Below are positions 10,838 to 22,800 of a stretch of 64,000 nt of DNA, in pieces; position 1 is the stretch's first letter; each line of letters opens with the position of its first letter. The DNA is from Craspedostauros australis. Its lineage: Eukaryota; Bacillariophyta; Bacillariophyceae; Mastogloiales; Achnanthaceae. A model generated the notes under the pieces. That model saw nothing but the letters and a program-made list of their open reading frames with translations, had not been told where the DNA came from and did no database searches. The position numbers and the translations under genes are program-made. The stretch is taken from NCBI GenBank assembly GCA_026770025.1, contig JAMXDE010000016.1, positions 1,178,001 through 1,242,000 of the forward strand, written 5' to 3'.

Positions 10838-12055
10838 ATGAACCCCGACAATCACACGGATATTCGTGACACCGACGACGGAACAGATGAGGCACAAACC
10901 GCACCCACCATTCCATCGGATATCAGCAAGTATGAGAGCACCTTCAAAGATAACAAATTCTGGCAACGCAATACCAGCGATGAAGATGTCAAGGACATGC
11001 TCAATCGGAGTGTGCTGGGGTCGGGAGAGCCCACGGGCGCACTTTGGGACCCGCTGATCGCGACCAGGAAGAAGATCATCGAACTCGCAAAGGGTATTGT
11101 GTCTACACTCTCCTCATTGCAGAGGTTCGCGAGCAGAGGGTGGCTTTCCGATGAGATAAATCCACTCGGGCGATGGCTTGCCGACGAGACACTCGTCCAA
11201 CGTACAGACGACAGCCCGCGGTACATCAACGCGGACTTCGTCTGGGGGCACATCAAGGGCATGCGCATGGCATGTGATGACGAAAAGACACTCAATGAGT
11301 CCATCCTACGTGAACTCAGGGTCTCTCAGATTTCACACGTTAACACGGTCTTGCATGACTGCGACTATCGCTCTCCGTCATTCTTCATGGGCAATCCAAA
11401 GTTTCATCACAACGGAATTGACGGTCGGCAGCCAGAGAAAGTCTTTCTCCGCCGACTTCGCATGTACGGGTTGCTGCACAACGTCTTCGTCTACACAACA
11501 GGAAACGGTAGCGGCAGGACAACTGAGCTTGCTGCGAGTGCGCCCTTGCGAGATTGCGTCATCAGCATCGTCACCACCGCAGACAAGGACATATCTTCGG
11601 ATGCTGACTTTTGGCAACGATCAGATGAATGTAAAGAGAAGCTCAAAGTTCTTTTGGATGAAGTCATCAAAGAAAATCCGATGGCTCTCCGCGTCATCAT
11701 CAACGCGATGAATAACTGGATGGATCCCAGAGCAAGTGATGGATCTCAAGGAAGACCCAAGCCTGTTCGAATCCTGTTCTGTCTCGATGATGCACGCGAT
11801 TTCCCAAATCTGATCCAGGGAATCGTAGACAGCAAAGAGAACGTAGGAGACACGATGGGAAGGTACATCGCGAGCGGATGCGATGGCAAGCTGGGTGAGG
11901 ATTGCAAGACAGAGCGACGCATTGAGGTCGTCTTCTCTGTGGTTGGCACAGGGCAATACGGAGACTCAGTTGGATCCCTTCCTCCATATTATGATTGTTT
12001 GAGCCCCAGTGGTTACACGTTGAACAAGACGTCGTCGGATACGTCGTCAGACTAG
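10838..12055 (+). CDS. Unrecognised protein with weak P-loop-like segment
   Basis: A 405-residue frame from the ATG in CCACCATG at 10838; the frame is open from an in-frame ATG at 10703, but those 45 residues are low-complexity. The N-terminus is acidic. The middle has YTTGNGSGRTTEL, which resembles a Walker A loop with Arg in place of Lys, and later VRILFCLDDARDF (hydrophobic strand ending in acidic residues, Walker B-like) and VVFSVVGTGQYGDSVGS. This layout loosely recalls the ATPase-like region of protist Crinkler or RHS proteins, but I cannot assign it. After the stop, a different frame (to TAA at 12228-12230) stays open and looks peptide-like, so a 3' intron or a frame change may have been missed. 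Confidence 0.55.
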   Translation: MNPDNHTDIRDTDDGTDEAQTAPTIPSDISKYESTFKDNKFWQRNTSDEDVKDMLNRSVLGSGEPTGALWDPLIATRKKIIELAKGIVSTLSSLQRFASRGWLSDEINPLGRWLADETLVQRTDDSPRYINADFVWGHIKGMRMACDDEKTLNESILRELRVSQISHVNTVLHDCDYRSPSFFMGNPKFHHNGIDGRQPEKVFLRRLRMYGLLHNVFVYTTGNGSGRTTELAASAPLRDCVISIVTTADKDISSDADFWQRSDECKEKLKVLLDEVIKENPMALRVIINAMNNWMDPRASDGSQGRPKPVRILFCLDDARDFPNLIQGIVDSKENVGDTMGRYIASGCDGKLGEDCKTERRIEVVFSVVGTGQYGDSVGSLPPYYDCLSPSGYTLNKTSSDTSSD

Positions 12056-12057
12056 AA

Positions 12058-12230
12058 TATTTCAACCTTCTCTGGACTGTTGGGTACCCTTTCCCAAGCA
12101 AAAGGTGAAGGATCCGGTCAAGACTGGGAATCCTCCTGGATATGGAATGTACAAGTTGCGGAGTGATGGCGCTGAAGACCCAGAAGGAGTCATCGCAAAC
12201 ACTCGACTCAAGCAATACGGACAACCATAA
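12058..12230 (+). other. Coding-like tail in another frame, possible missed 3' exon
   Basis: In a frame different from the preceding gene, sequence from about 12058 to the TAA at 12228-12230 reads as an ordinary-looking peptide that includes GNPPGYGMYKLRSDG and ends KQYGQP. No splice pair that joins it cleanly in phase was found. Confidence 0.3.
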
Positions 12231-12384
12231 GAACTCTAGAGAGCACTCGCGCTCAGTTTAATTTGTGTTGCTACGCTTTCATTGAGATTGTTCGTATTAG
12301 TATTGAGCAAGGCACACAGGCATCTATCTTTCGTCTGCTGCACCGTCTTCCGATTCCGGCACCATCGATCAATCGATCGTTCGA

Positions 12385-14109
12385 TCATTCCTGAAGGCGT
12401 TCCTTCGCCCTCATCACCTCCATCTTCCAGTTGATACCGAATACGACGACAGTTCCAAATAGGAGCATGTGGAGCCATGTACCAACCGTCGTACCAGCCA
12501 GAAGGCCAACTACGCCGCAGAAATAGTCATCTTCGCATGTCATGTCCCCATCATTGCGCACGAATGCGTTGTAGTAGGCCAAGGGCAGGCCAACGAACCA
12601 GTACGAGAAGAAGACGACAGGCACGCTGATCCACTGTTTGCCGCATCCCTTGAGGGTGCTGTTGAATGCGTACAGCACGCCGTCGGCGAAGATGTAAACG
12701 GCGAGCAATGGGATTGTTTGCGCAGCCTCGTCGACGACACCATCTTCGCCGGGTGCGAAGAGTGATGGGAAGAAGGTGTGGGGGACTGCCATCAAGATCG
12801 TGCCAAGGGTGAGGGTGAGCGCGACTGTGCACAAAGTGCAGACAGTGCCTGCAAATTTGGCGGCGTGTGCCTTGCCTTCTCCCAAGAGGTTGCTGACTCT
12901 GGTGGCCCCTGCAATTCCAATTCCCATGGACAACGAGAAGCAGGTCACGTTGATGGATTGGAACAGGCTCATCCCACCGAGCGCTGATTCCGGACTGGGC
13001 GAAAGTTGCCCTGCAAGGATGACGATCGTTTCGGACGACCACAATTCCGCGAAAGCGAAGATGCCCGGCACCGCCAGGACGAGGTATTGGATGATGCCAT
13101 AGAGCGATGATATGGCAGCCTTGAATTCGGGCCAGAACGTCAGCTTCGTCTTGTTGATCGCGATTGCGGAGGTGCTCTCGAGGACACGTTGCCGTCCGTG
13201 CTCGGTACCGAAAACGTACGCTGCCATGATGGCCGATTGCGACACTTGGAAGCAGCTTGTTGCGACCGCACAACCGATGTAACCCAGCCCCAGAAAGTAG
13301 ATGAAGAACCAGTTGAGCGGTACATGCAAAGCCAAGGTGATGCATGATGCATACAGTGGTACGTCGACCATCCCGATGCTTTGAAGCCATGTCGTCAATG
13401 TGAAGACGAGACAAAGTCCCCAGAAGGCTGCTGCTAGTACCCTGAGATAGTCGGATGACATGCTAGCGATCACCTCCGTTTGTCCCAGCTCCAAGAGGAA
13501 GTCCTTGGTACCAGAGAGCCACCAGATTACGAATGGTAGCAAGATGACGTGCTGGATAATCAGCGCTCTGAAGAAGACGACCATTGGTGGAAGTGGCGCG
13601 TCGTCCCCTGTTCTCAAAGCACCTGCACCTGCATCTGCATCATCCATTGGGACTGTCGCCACTGTGAACTGCGCAGAATCCGGGACGGCCGAATCGTCCG
13701 TGCCGGAGCCAACCCGAGCTTTCATCGCCTCGAGCCTGGCGGTCATCTCTCCGGTGGATTGACCAGCGAGCGTCGTCGTTGCCGAATTCAAACCGCTCGA
13801 AAAGCTCATCCCAATGATGTTGCTGAGCGATGTTGCCAGCGCGGCCGCTGTCAGCTCATTGGCGCCCAACCCACCTGCGAATCGGATGGAGATGAGCCAG
13901 GGCAGCTTGTTGAGGATAGCGCTCTGCATCGACGGGACTGCCAGCTCCAGCTGCTTCTGAACTTCAACGGAGAATCGATCCCAGGATATCGATTCATCTC
14001 CCTCCATGTCGTCCGATCGGAATGACGTGCTGTCATCTTGACTTGTTGTCCAGAGGAGGCGTGATGTTTCTGTGGACGCTTCGGCTTCCTCCGCGTTTTT
14101 CGGAGCCAT
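12385..14109 (-). CDS. MATE family multidrug and toxin extrusion transporter
   Basis: A 574-residue single-exon membrane protein. About twelve hydrophobic segments are visible. The first half has the MATE pattern AVPSMQSAIL, FAGGLGANELTAAALA and GLNSATTTLAGQS; the second half has SMGIGIAGATRVSNLLGEG, the usual glycine-rich motif of helices 7-8. Residues about 140-185 form an acidic, alanine-rich hydrophilic loop that is longer than in most relatives. The N-terminus is cytosolic-type, acidic, with a TSRLL dileucine-like sequence that could direct it to an internal membrane. Family role: sodium- or proton-coupled export of organic cations or metabolites; the substrate cannot be told. Confidence 0.92.
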   Translation of the reverse strand: MAPKNAEEAEASTETSRLLWTTSQDDSTSFRSDDMEGDESISWDRFSVEVQKQLELAVPSMQSAILNKLPWLISIRFAGGLGANELTAAALATSLSNIIGMSFSSGLNSATTTLAGQSTGEMTARLEAMKARVGSGTDDSAVPDSAQFTVATVPMDDADAGAGALRTGDDAPLPPMVVFFRALIIQHVILLPFVIWWLSGTKDFLLELGQTEVIASMSSDYLRVLAAAFWGLCLVFTLTTWLQSIGMVDVPLYASCITLALHVPLNWFFIYFLGLGYIGCAVATSCFQVSQSAIMAAYVFGTEHGRQRVLESTSAIAINKTKLTFWPEFKAAISSLYGIIQYLVLAVPGIFAFAELWSSETIVILAGQLSPSPESALGGMSLFQSINVTCFSLSMGIGIAGATRVSNLLGEGKAHAAKFAGTVCTLCTVALTLTLGTILMAVPHTFFPSLFAPGEDGVVDEAAQTIPLLAVYIFADGVLYAFNSTLKGCGKQWISVPVVFFSYWFVGLPLAYYNAFVRNDGDMTCEDDYFCGVVGLLAGTTVGTWLHMLLFGTVVVFGINWKMEVMRAKERLQE

Positions 14110-14886
14110 CTTCGATCGTGTGAGGGCGATGGGAATGCGTGACGTGTGTTATTTGATGGGTGATGAGCAGAGACGGAAATGGTCTCCTCCCTTGTTTTGT
14201 GGGAGCAGAAGAGAGGGCGTCAGAAGACGAGCGTGGGAACACGAGTTTGGAAGAAAGTGTCGAGTGTATCGCGCAGTGATCGTTTCTCGCGAAGTGGAAG
14301 AACAGAATGAAGCCGACGTTGCGTTCGGTTCGCTGTTTTGGTCGATTCGTCATCGTGTTGACGTGTTTGTTGGCGCGCGAACGAGACATGAGTGGAGGAC
14401 TTTGATTCATTCGACCGTTACGTGTGGAAAGATGTGAGGCTGAAGAGATGTGTGTAGAGAGGGTGTCATTGTCAGGCTTGGGTAGATCGCATCCGTTTCA
14501 TACGTACGACTACAATACACAGGAGTAGTATGAATATAATCGAAGGCAGGGTCACATACCACACTATTCTGGAGTACTCGTAAAGATCACCACCGCTTGC
14601 ACGAGCGTCGCGTGGCTACGCCGAAGCAAACCAGTGCTCTCCAGTCGCAGAAGCTGCCACTGAGGATTGCATGCACAAGTTTGTTTTTAATGTTATTGAA
14701 AATGGGAATGATTGCGATCTTCTTTGCCTTGCTACACGCAAGATTCGTATGAGTGGAGTACCATAAAGAGTCCGCAGCAACGGCGAATTGCCACATGGGT
14801 CCTCGTTGCTGGCATTGTTCCTCTTGCCACGTCGCCAACTGCAATCACAATCACAATCACAACGATGACTGCGGTCCGTTGACGGC
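14110..14886. other. Intergenic region between two minus-strand genes
   Basis: Holds the 5' flank of the MATE gene and the 3' flank of the four-helix protein. No gene recognised. A CACAATCACAATCACAA-like short repeat occurs near 14845-14865. Confidence 0.6.
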
Positions 14887-15991
14887 TCAGCTGTTGAAGT
14901 CGTATTGCTGGCTCTTCTGCTGCTGTGGGTCCTGCGCGGATCCCATGAACTCCCTCTCCTCCTGCGACAGGTCTTGCTGCGACTGACCGTCGTTCTCGAA
15001 GTAATTGGAGTTGTTCTGACCGTCAAAGTCCTGCTCCTTGTCCACCGAGTTGCTGTTCCATGATTGGCGGAAGTGGGAGTTGGCGTCAAAGTCATCATCC
15101 TCGTAATGCGCCTGGCGTTCGGATGGATCGTCGTAGTCGTTGTTGACGTAGTTGTTGTAGGGGTTCTCGCTGCCCTGCTGCGAGCTATTGTAGGATTGCG
15201 GGGCGTTCGGGTCTTGGTTCGAGTAGTAGGTGCCGTTATCGCCATCTGTGTAATCGCTGGCGTCGCTGCGGAAGCTCTGGCCGGGGTAGCTTTGACCGTC
15301 ACGGTACGATGTGCCGCTGTCGGTGTACTCGTCATCGTACATGTCGCGCTGGCTCTGTGGCATGTACGGGGAGGATGCATCGTCGTACATGCTTGGATCG
15401 TCCTCGTACATTGGTTGCTTCGGAGCGTCGTTGCCTCGGCCGCGTGGTGGCAGGGCTTCCGGGAAGGATTTGATCATGTTGGCAGCCCAGATCCAGAGCA
15501 TGGCCGCCGTGATGTTCATGCCGGTTCCCGTGGACCAGGTGCATTCGTAGTCGTCGCAAAGGTCGCTGCCCCAAGCAAGGAAGGTGAGCGACTGGCAAAC
15601 GAAGCAGAACATGCAGGTCCAGAAGAGCCCGTCGAAGGTTGGGAGCTCGAAGGCAACGCAGCAGGTGCACATGATGATGCACATGACGAAGAAGCCCACG
15701 ATGGTGGCGATGAAGGCCATTGCCTTTCCTGCACGCCACATGGAGTCGAAGTACTGCTCCTTTTCATTGCCATTGTAGAAGACGCAGGTTTGGTAGTCGC
15801 TGGGCTCCAGCGTTCCGGCCTGACGCGCCATGTACCCGAAACCTTCCCTCGCTTCCTCCTGCTCTCCCTCCTCTGGGATGGGGCGCACGTACATGTAGTA
15901 GCATGACGAGATGCAGATCACGGACGTGACGAAGGAGCTGATGGTGAAACACTGCGCCAGCAATGTGAAGCACCGCCCGTGCGGACAGGAG
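14887..15991 (-). CDS. Four-helix membrane protein with acidic tyrosine-rich tail (last exon)
   Basis: The main exon starts at 15991 after a convincing acceptor: TACTAAT (16007-16001, branch-point consensus) then CTCCGCAG. The frame entering it is phase 2, reading SCPHGRCFTLLAQ. There is no ATG at the head of the open frame, so a short 5' exon is needed; ATG at 16582 to 16557 (MAVTNMAM plus two bases, donor GTTCTG) fits the phase but the donor is weak. The protein has about four hydrophobic segments in its first 180 residues with paired cysteines in the extracellular loops (DLCDDYECTW), a tetraspan/claudin-like layout. The last 180 residues are disordered, rich in Asp, Tyr, Ser, Gln and Asn. 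Such tetraspan proteins are frequent in diatoms; the function is unknown. Confidence 0.75.
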
Positions 15992-17647
15992 CTGCGGAGT
16001 ATTAGTATGTAGAGTATGTATTGGCCGTTGGCATGTGCGCATCATTCAATACGAAAGTTGCCATAGGCGGCATCATTTGTGCCGTTGGTGTGGTGGGGTT
16101 GGATGCGATGTCGTGAGAAATGGAACGCAACAGTGATGGAAGGCAAGAGTGAACGCGGTACGGGACGGTGAGCGCATCAGAGAATAGAATGGAAGCGCCC
16201 AAGAGCAGTAGAGTACCAATATAGTAACCAGTTGAGGTGAGTGCATGGACAAAGATGGACGGACGGAGATGGAATGGGGTAATGCTCTGACGGCTCCGGT
16301 TGCGACTATTCTTCGATACCAGCACCCTTGATGAAAGAATGGAAGTTCGTGCAGAATCACGCAGAATGACTGGCAATTTGGTGATGACTGAGGCAAATAG
16401 GCGAGGGATGCCCTGCAGGGTGATGTGTGTGTTTGTGCGTGTATGCGCGCGTCCGTTGTGATCGTCTCGAGTAATCCTTGCTGGCCATCGCAGGTCCCGT
16501 TTTGCGGTTCCCAACGATGACAACCGTCTTCGGCCGCTGTGTCTCTCCATCAGAACCTCATCGCCATGTTGGTGACGGCCATTCCGTTCAGCGTCCGAGC
16601 TCTCTGACCGCCATCTCCGTGCACCAACGCCAACGCGAACGATGCGGCCGATGTGGAATTGTTCGCATCCAACCTAACAGGACGTACCATGGTCCGTACA
16701 CATCGTAGATGCACATCTTGACAACGCTGCTGCTGATGCTGTTGATGCTGTTCTTGCTGCCGTGCTGTTGTGGGAGCACCTCTTGTCTCTTGTTCGGCTG
16801 CTGCTGTTACTGCCGCTATCGCTGTTGGTGTTGTTCTTGGTTCTTGCTGCTCGTTTCGGTTGTTTGTTGTCTCCCGCCAACCAACGGAGAGAGAAAAAGA
16901 GAAGACTCCGCTCTTGTTCCTTTTCGGCGTTTCGCGCACAGTTGCCGTGATTGTTTGGAGTTTTTCCTGTTACGACTACTACTACTGCGCAAACCGTTCT
17001 CGCCATCAAATTCGTCTCCTTTTGCGTTCCTCTCGCCTTTTGTGCGTGTTTTGGCGTTGCGAACGGCATGGGAATGTTGCACCGGTCATTCATCGACACC
17101 CAATCGGGAGTCGTATCGATAATAATATTGTGTCGTTGAGACACACTATTTTGTCACAACAAGGTCATCGCAAGGAATCGGCGAAACTATCACTGGTCGA
17201 TTCGTCGGATTGAAAAAGCGAAAACCAGAATCATGCATCGACCGCTTCGACCGCTCAGATCGTCGCTTTTTGGCGCGAACTCTGGGCTGATGTCCCTCCT
17301 TCGTCCGCTCACAGCTCGAATTTGTCGACTGTTTGAATTTCAAATTTGGCAATGACGATACAAGGCAACACCAGCGCGCCAAAAGCACAGGCAAAACGCT
17401 TGTGTGAGTGGCAAGCACCTCGGCACACAGAACACCAACATCATCCACAACACACAAACACACGAACAAAAAACAAATCAAGAGCATCGACCAAGAAGCA
17501 GGTCATTGAAATGGAACGGCGAACTTGGAGTTGGACAAGTGCAGAGCAGACAGGTGCTGAGAAAGACAAGCAATCGCATTGATTGGTCTCATCAACAGAA
17601 CAAAGAGTGGAAACAGGAGTAGCAGCTGCAATAGCAATACCAACACG
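15992..17647. other. Divergent region containing the unlocated first exon of the four-helix gene
   Basis: Contains the branch point and intron of the four-helix gene and a candidate first exon (16582-16557). Nothing else was recognised. The stretch 16700-16990 is a CTG/TTG-rich imperfect repeat, and 17440-17470 carries CACAAACACA-type repeats just upstream of POLD3. Confidence 0.5.
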
Positions 17648-19497
17648 ATGTCGTCCGCGAAGGCAGTGGTGGCAAGTTGGTTGGCAGGAGCCAGCAGCCA
17701 AGAACAACGCATCACATCGCATCGGGCATGTCAGGAATTCCAAATTTCCCTCCAACAGGCATCGGACATCCTCCACCATGTTGCTGTGGCCATGATGCAG
17801 AAGCAGGATGGCAATGGCGATGGTGATCACGGAGTCAAGATCACGCTTTGTCAGAGGCTTCCCAAGGATGGTGGTGGTGGTGGAACGGGTACGTCCGAAG
17901 ATGGGTGGCATTACAATATTCGTTGGCGTGGTGGACGGGCATTGCACTGTCCCCGTTGCTCGAAACGTTGTATATTATCGCGTACACATTGTATGATGGA
18001 CGTTTCGCACGCTCACATTCCTCTCACATATTATACATCACTTTCTGTGATACCTCTCTGTCCGTCTCCAACCATTTTCACCACCCCACCATCTCACCAC
18101 CAACTGCAACACCTCGTGCGTCTGCGTTTGCAGTGTTCCGGTTGAAGGAGGTAACTTCACTGGAGGATTTCGATAGCAACACGGCGACCATCTTCGCATT
18201 GGCATCGACGCAGACAACTGAAGCTCTATCGACCGCCTTGGAACGTGATCTGATCAAGCGACGGGATCAGACCAACACTGATGGTTCTGCCATGGCTTTC
18301 GCAGCATCCATTCGGCCATCTCCGCAGATCCAGCACTGCATGAAGGATGCCCCGAACAAGCAACGGCCTGCCAACCCAACTACCATCTCCTCGCTATCCG
18401 CCAACAGCAGGATCAGCAACCAAACATTCAAAAACAAAGTATCAAAGCAGACAACGACAACTGCGCAAGCGTTCTTCTCCAAGCATGCTGAAAAGCCAAA
18501 TGGAAAGCGGAAGGGGAAGGATGGATCACCGACGAACGCAACTTCCACAACAACGTCTTCCACCATCAAACCCACGAAGGGAACGAAGCCAATGGCACGA
18601 GCCAACACGATGGACGCTTTCATGAAGTCGTCGCAATCCTCCAAAAAGTCAACATTACTCGGAGCATCATCCTCGTCGTCATCGTCATCATCAGTCTCCA
18701 AAATGAAGAGAGCGCATTCTACTCCTTCGAGCCCCTCCAAACTCGCAGAACGCAAGCCGCCAACATCGTCACAGGCATCCACCAACATCGACAAGCAGGA
18801 CTCCAGCAAACGCATCACCACCACCAGCAGCAACGCCAAGATTGGGAACGCGGATGATTTCATCGGTGACGTCGAGGATGAGGATGAGGAAGAGGAAGAG
18901 AAGTTGCTCGCCAAGCAAAAGCAGAAGCGTCAGCAACAGGCTGCTCATCGCAAGATGGTGCGCAATGCTTCGCAAGCATCTCAGAGCAAGAAAACCAATG
19001 CCGACGAAGATGATAACAGTGAACAGAACGACGATGACAACAACAGCAAAGGCAAGGATAAACGGGATGACGACGGCGATGGCGATGACGATGACGATGA
19101 TGCTTGTGAATATGACGATCCATCATCGGAGACCGTTTACGGTGCGATGGACGCATTTGCAACGAAGAAGAAACCTGACCAAGTCGATCGCAGCAAGTCA
19201 CAAAACTCTTCGCAAGCATCATCAGCGACGAAAGGTCGTGCAAGGCGCAAGCGTCTCGTGGAGAAGACCTACATGGAGAATGGATACCTTCATACGAAGA
19301 TGGAGACCGTGTGGGAAGAGATACCAGAGGACGAGCTGAGGTCGGAGGACAACAAGAGGAGGACGAAGAAGCCCATCGCATCATCTTCTTCTTCATCATC
19401 CAGCAAGAAATCGAAATCAAAGTCGACCAGCGGCAAGAGCAAACCGACGGGGATGAAGCAGGGAACTCTCATGGGATTCTTCAAACCAAAGAAGTAG
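17648..19497 (+). CDS. POLD3: DNA polymerase delta subunit 3 (POLD3/p66/Cdc27)
   Basis: Two exons: 17648-17888 and 18134-19497, intron 17889-18133 (donor GTACGT, acceptor TTTGCAG, phase 1), giving 534 residues. The first exon (ASWLAGASSQEQRITSHR, then a helix-rich segment) matches the winged-helix N-terminus of POLD3, which binds POLD2, and after the splice VFRLKEVTSLEDF continues that domain. The rest is the expected disordered Lys/Ser/Asp-rich linker, with acidic runs near residues 360-420. Near the C-terminus RKRLVEKTYMENGYL matches the conserved block, and the protein ends with QGTLMGFFKPKK, a canonical PCNA-interacting box (QxxLxxFF, residues 523-530). Role: structural subunit that tethers polymerase delta to PCNA in the nucleus. 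Confidence 0.92.
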
Positions 19498-19881
19498 AAG
19501 CATGGTAATTTGTGGAAGGATCACCCCACGAGCATTCAGACGCAGCATCGGTGCACCAATCAACTCGTCCAACCTACAACCTCGATCTCCGTTGCTTTTC
19601 GTTTCATTTTCGTTGTGATGTTGTTTGTGGTCGACGATGTTGATGTTATGTTGACACGACATGACGTCATATGGTAGTATATGTTACAGTTGTAGTTGAA
19701 TAATAGTTACAGCTGTAGTTGCGGTTGATGCTTGATTCATTCTGCTGGTCTTCAGATAGAATAGCATGCAAGAACGGGTAGTACAGTATTAGTATGTATC
19801 ACACACATTACTGGATGGCACAAGTACGAGGAATCGTTGTATTGAGCAATCGCTCTCTCTCTCTCTCGCTGTTCACACCTT
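19498..19881. other. Convergent 3' region
   Basis: Lies between the ends of POLD3 and the giant minus-strand gene. It holds one TGACGTCA palindrome (19662-19669) and a CT-repeat at 19853-19869. No gene seen. Confidence 0.6.
19853..19869. repeat. CT dinucleotide repeat
   Basis: A short (CT)n run just beyond the stop codon of the 2,750-residue gene, presumably in its 3' untranslated region. Confidence 0.8.
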
Positions 19882-22800
19882 TCACTCTGTGATGGTTGAC
19901 GACATCTTCTTGGTGTGGGCCTCCATCTCGAACACGGAGATGTCCAGCTTCAGATGCTGAACCTCAACTTCCTTGCACAGCAACCGATCCTCCAAATCGC
20001 ACAAACGGATCAGCAGCTTCCTTGCTTCCGTCAATCCGCATCCTGTGCCAGATGATGCCTTGACGAGCGCACCAGTCTTGGCCTGTGCGGATTCCAGCAT
20101 GTTCGCGATCTTATCCTCGTCATCCAAAAGATCCTTTTCCGCCATGTGGATGCGAGACAGCTTCTCGCCCAGGAAGTCCAGCTTCGCTTCCTGTTCGTCC
20201 AGCTGGATGCGCATCTGCAGGAATCCATCGAGACGGAAGTCATCATCGAAGTCCAGCAGGGAGATCGGTTCCGCCTCCGACGCAAAGGTCTCAGTCATGG
20301 GCTCCAGGACGGAATGGATGACGATGGGCTGTGTGGAGTGGCCGAGGGCGTTTGTCTTGGCGTCCTTCTTGTCAGCACCGTCGGCAGCAGCACCATCAGA
20401 ACTGTCAGCAACTTCAACGTCAGTGGATCTGTTGCCATTGCGAGTGCGATTGGCTGCTTCAAGGCGCAACCTTCTCAATCGTTCAATCAAGGTCAATCGT
20501 TCGCTTGCTTCATTGTCGGTTTCTTCATCGACAGCCGCGGCGTTGTTGATTCCAGTTGCGGGAACAGCTCTGTCCTGATCACTGGCCTCTTCCAAATCAT
20601 CACGAGCTTCCGACACTGCAGACATTTGATTCAGGTTGTTCTGGTTGTGGATGTGGAAGCCGTTGCGGGAGACTGCGTTGCTGGCGCCAGTGCTAGTGGC
20701 TACGTCGCTGCTTTCCTTCGTGAGGGAGAGCTCGCCGAAGAGCATGTCATACGATGACCCGACGTAGCTTTCGCGACTGTGATGAGACCTGTTGTCAAAG
20801 GTATTATCATCGTCATCATCGGTGACGCTGGCCTCGTTGTCGTCATCCCATCCTTGCTGCGCCGCGTTGTTCTGATTCTCCGCCTCCAGCGAGGACAGGA
20901 TCCTCAGATCTTCGACGGATTTGAAGTCGTAGTGGACGTACGTGCGGTCGCTCAACGTTTTGTGAAGGAATCGCAAGTCTGCGCTCCAAAGCACCTGATT
21001 ACCCTTGCGCCGCAGCTTGAGGCCGGCGAAGGTGTGCTTGGGATCATGCATCTCCAGCAGCATGCGCAGCAGGGACAGTTCCACGACCCAAGCACCGGTG
21101 GAGGTGCGGGCCGTGCAATCGCACTTGCATTTCCTCTTCTTCTGCCTCATCGCCATGTGCTGGAGCTTGTCGACGCCAGACTCGGCGCTCTGATGGTTGC
21201 GACGGTTGAGGATGATGTGGTCGTTTTCTTCGTCCTTGCCGTTTTCAGCATCAGCGTCATCGTCAAGGACATCCAGGATGTCATCACGTTGCGGCAAGAG
21301 TTCCTGCAGGAACGATTGGGTCCACTGCGTTTGCGGCGAGAAGATGAAGCCGGTGATGTCCTTGGCTGCCTCCCTCCAGCACTCGCCGATGGCTGGCAGC
21401 GTGTCGCGGGCAATCACCTCAGCGATGATGGAAAGCGACTTGTTGCCTCGCATCTGCAACATCCCACCCACCATCAACGGGAGGACCTTCTGCACGATGT
21501 CTGCGGCGTCGGTGACCGGAAGCGGGTACACATCACCGGCGTTGGGCACGATGGGAACGCCCTTGTATTCGTCCATGAGGTAGAGGTACGCCTCGTCACC
21601 CTGGTAGAGATCGAGGAAGTCCTCGAGCGCGATCTGGAACGCCCTCGTCTCCGTGGTTTGCAGGGTGTACATGTTGCAGCTTTCGCCGTTTGTGTGGAAT
21701 CGCTGAGTCTTCTTGTGCATGAGCTGGCAGATGAACTCAGGCGATGTCAGTTCGATAAGGCAGTCCGCAAACCGCATCGCAATCTGGGCAGCGTGCTCGG
21801 ATTCCAATCCCAACCGTCCTTGACGGTCGCGCACCAGCTTGTACGGCAGCAGAACGAAGGAGGTTGGGAACTTGTCCTCTGAGACGTTGAAGGCCGTGCG
21901 GAAGACGGAGCTGGCGAATCCGCGGCCCTGGAACTGACGACGGCTGATGATCTCGCGTTCCCAAGTCTCCAACCGCTTACTCGTGTGGATGCGTTCCACT
22001 TCCATGGGAACGGGAATGTGCAACGCCGACAACCGTTCCAAATGCTCTCGCGTGATCACGGCGCACGTGCTGGAGGCTACGTCCACCACGTGCTTGCCAG
22101 ATGCAGCATCGACGACGGAAGCCAGCACCAGGACGCAGCGGTACGACAGCTCTCTCAGGATCCTCTCCATGCTCGGCACGTGCAGATCGCCACCCTCCGT
22201 GCAGAACCAGACCCACATTCTCTGCGTGGCACGCGAGAGGTGGAATTCGCCGTTCTCGTTCTTGTCGACAACACGTTGCACCTCATCGACGATGTGCTCC
22301 TCCAGCCTCTGGATCCGGTCCTCATCGAATTGGTATGGCGAGATGCCAGGATGGTACGCAAACAGCAGATCGGATCGTCGGAGTTTGGACTTGTCCTTGC
22401 TGGTGACGTTTCCACTATCGTTCGCGGTGGTTGTTGCAGCATTCTCTATTTCCCATTTCGGAAAGTCGGTCGAGAGACGGTCGTGCAATTCCAGGGGGAA
22501 GCACTCGGCCGGAATGAACGTGTTCAAGCCTTCGAGATTGCAAGGAATGCCCGCGGCTGCTGGATATCCATCCAAAATGGCGTTGAGCGTCGTGAAGGGG
22601 ACGGTGAAGATGGATGCGACATGCAATGGGAGCATGACGCCGATGCTGCCGTCCCGCCGGCAGAGGTACGAGTTGCTCCCGATGGGGCTGAGCACTGCGT
22701 CGATGCACTGCGACATGCCTTGGTACAGGCGGGTGACCGCCTCCGCACTGCTGATCGTGCCGCCGGTTCCACCGTTGCTGTTCTTCCTCTCGTCTTCCTC

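Noticed and set aside
15961-15963. TTG as start codon of the four-helix protein
   Set aside because: It is not an ATG, the frame and sequence continue upstream to a good acceptor with TACTAAT branch point, and an earlier exon is needed.
16002-16550. 182-residue minus-strand frame
   Set aside because: It is in the wrong phase for the downstream exon and reads as unstructured sequence; it overlaps the intron of the four-helix gene.
19662-19669. TGACGTCA palindrome between convergent genes
   Set aside because: It lies between two gene ends, where a promoter role is unlikely; probably chance.
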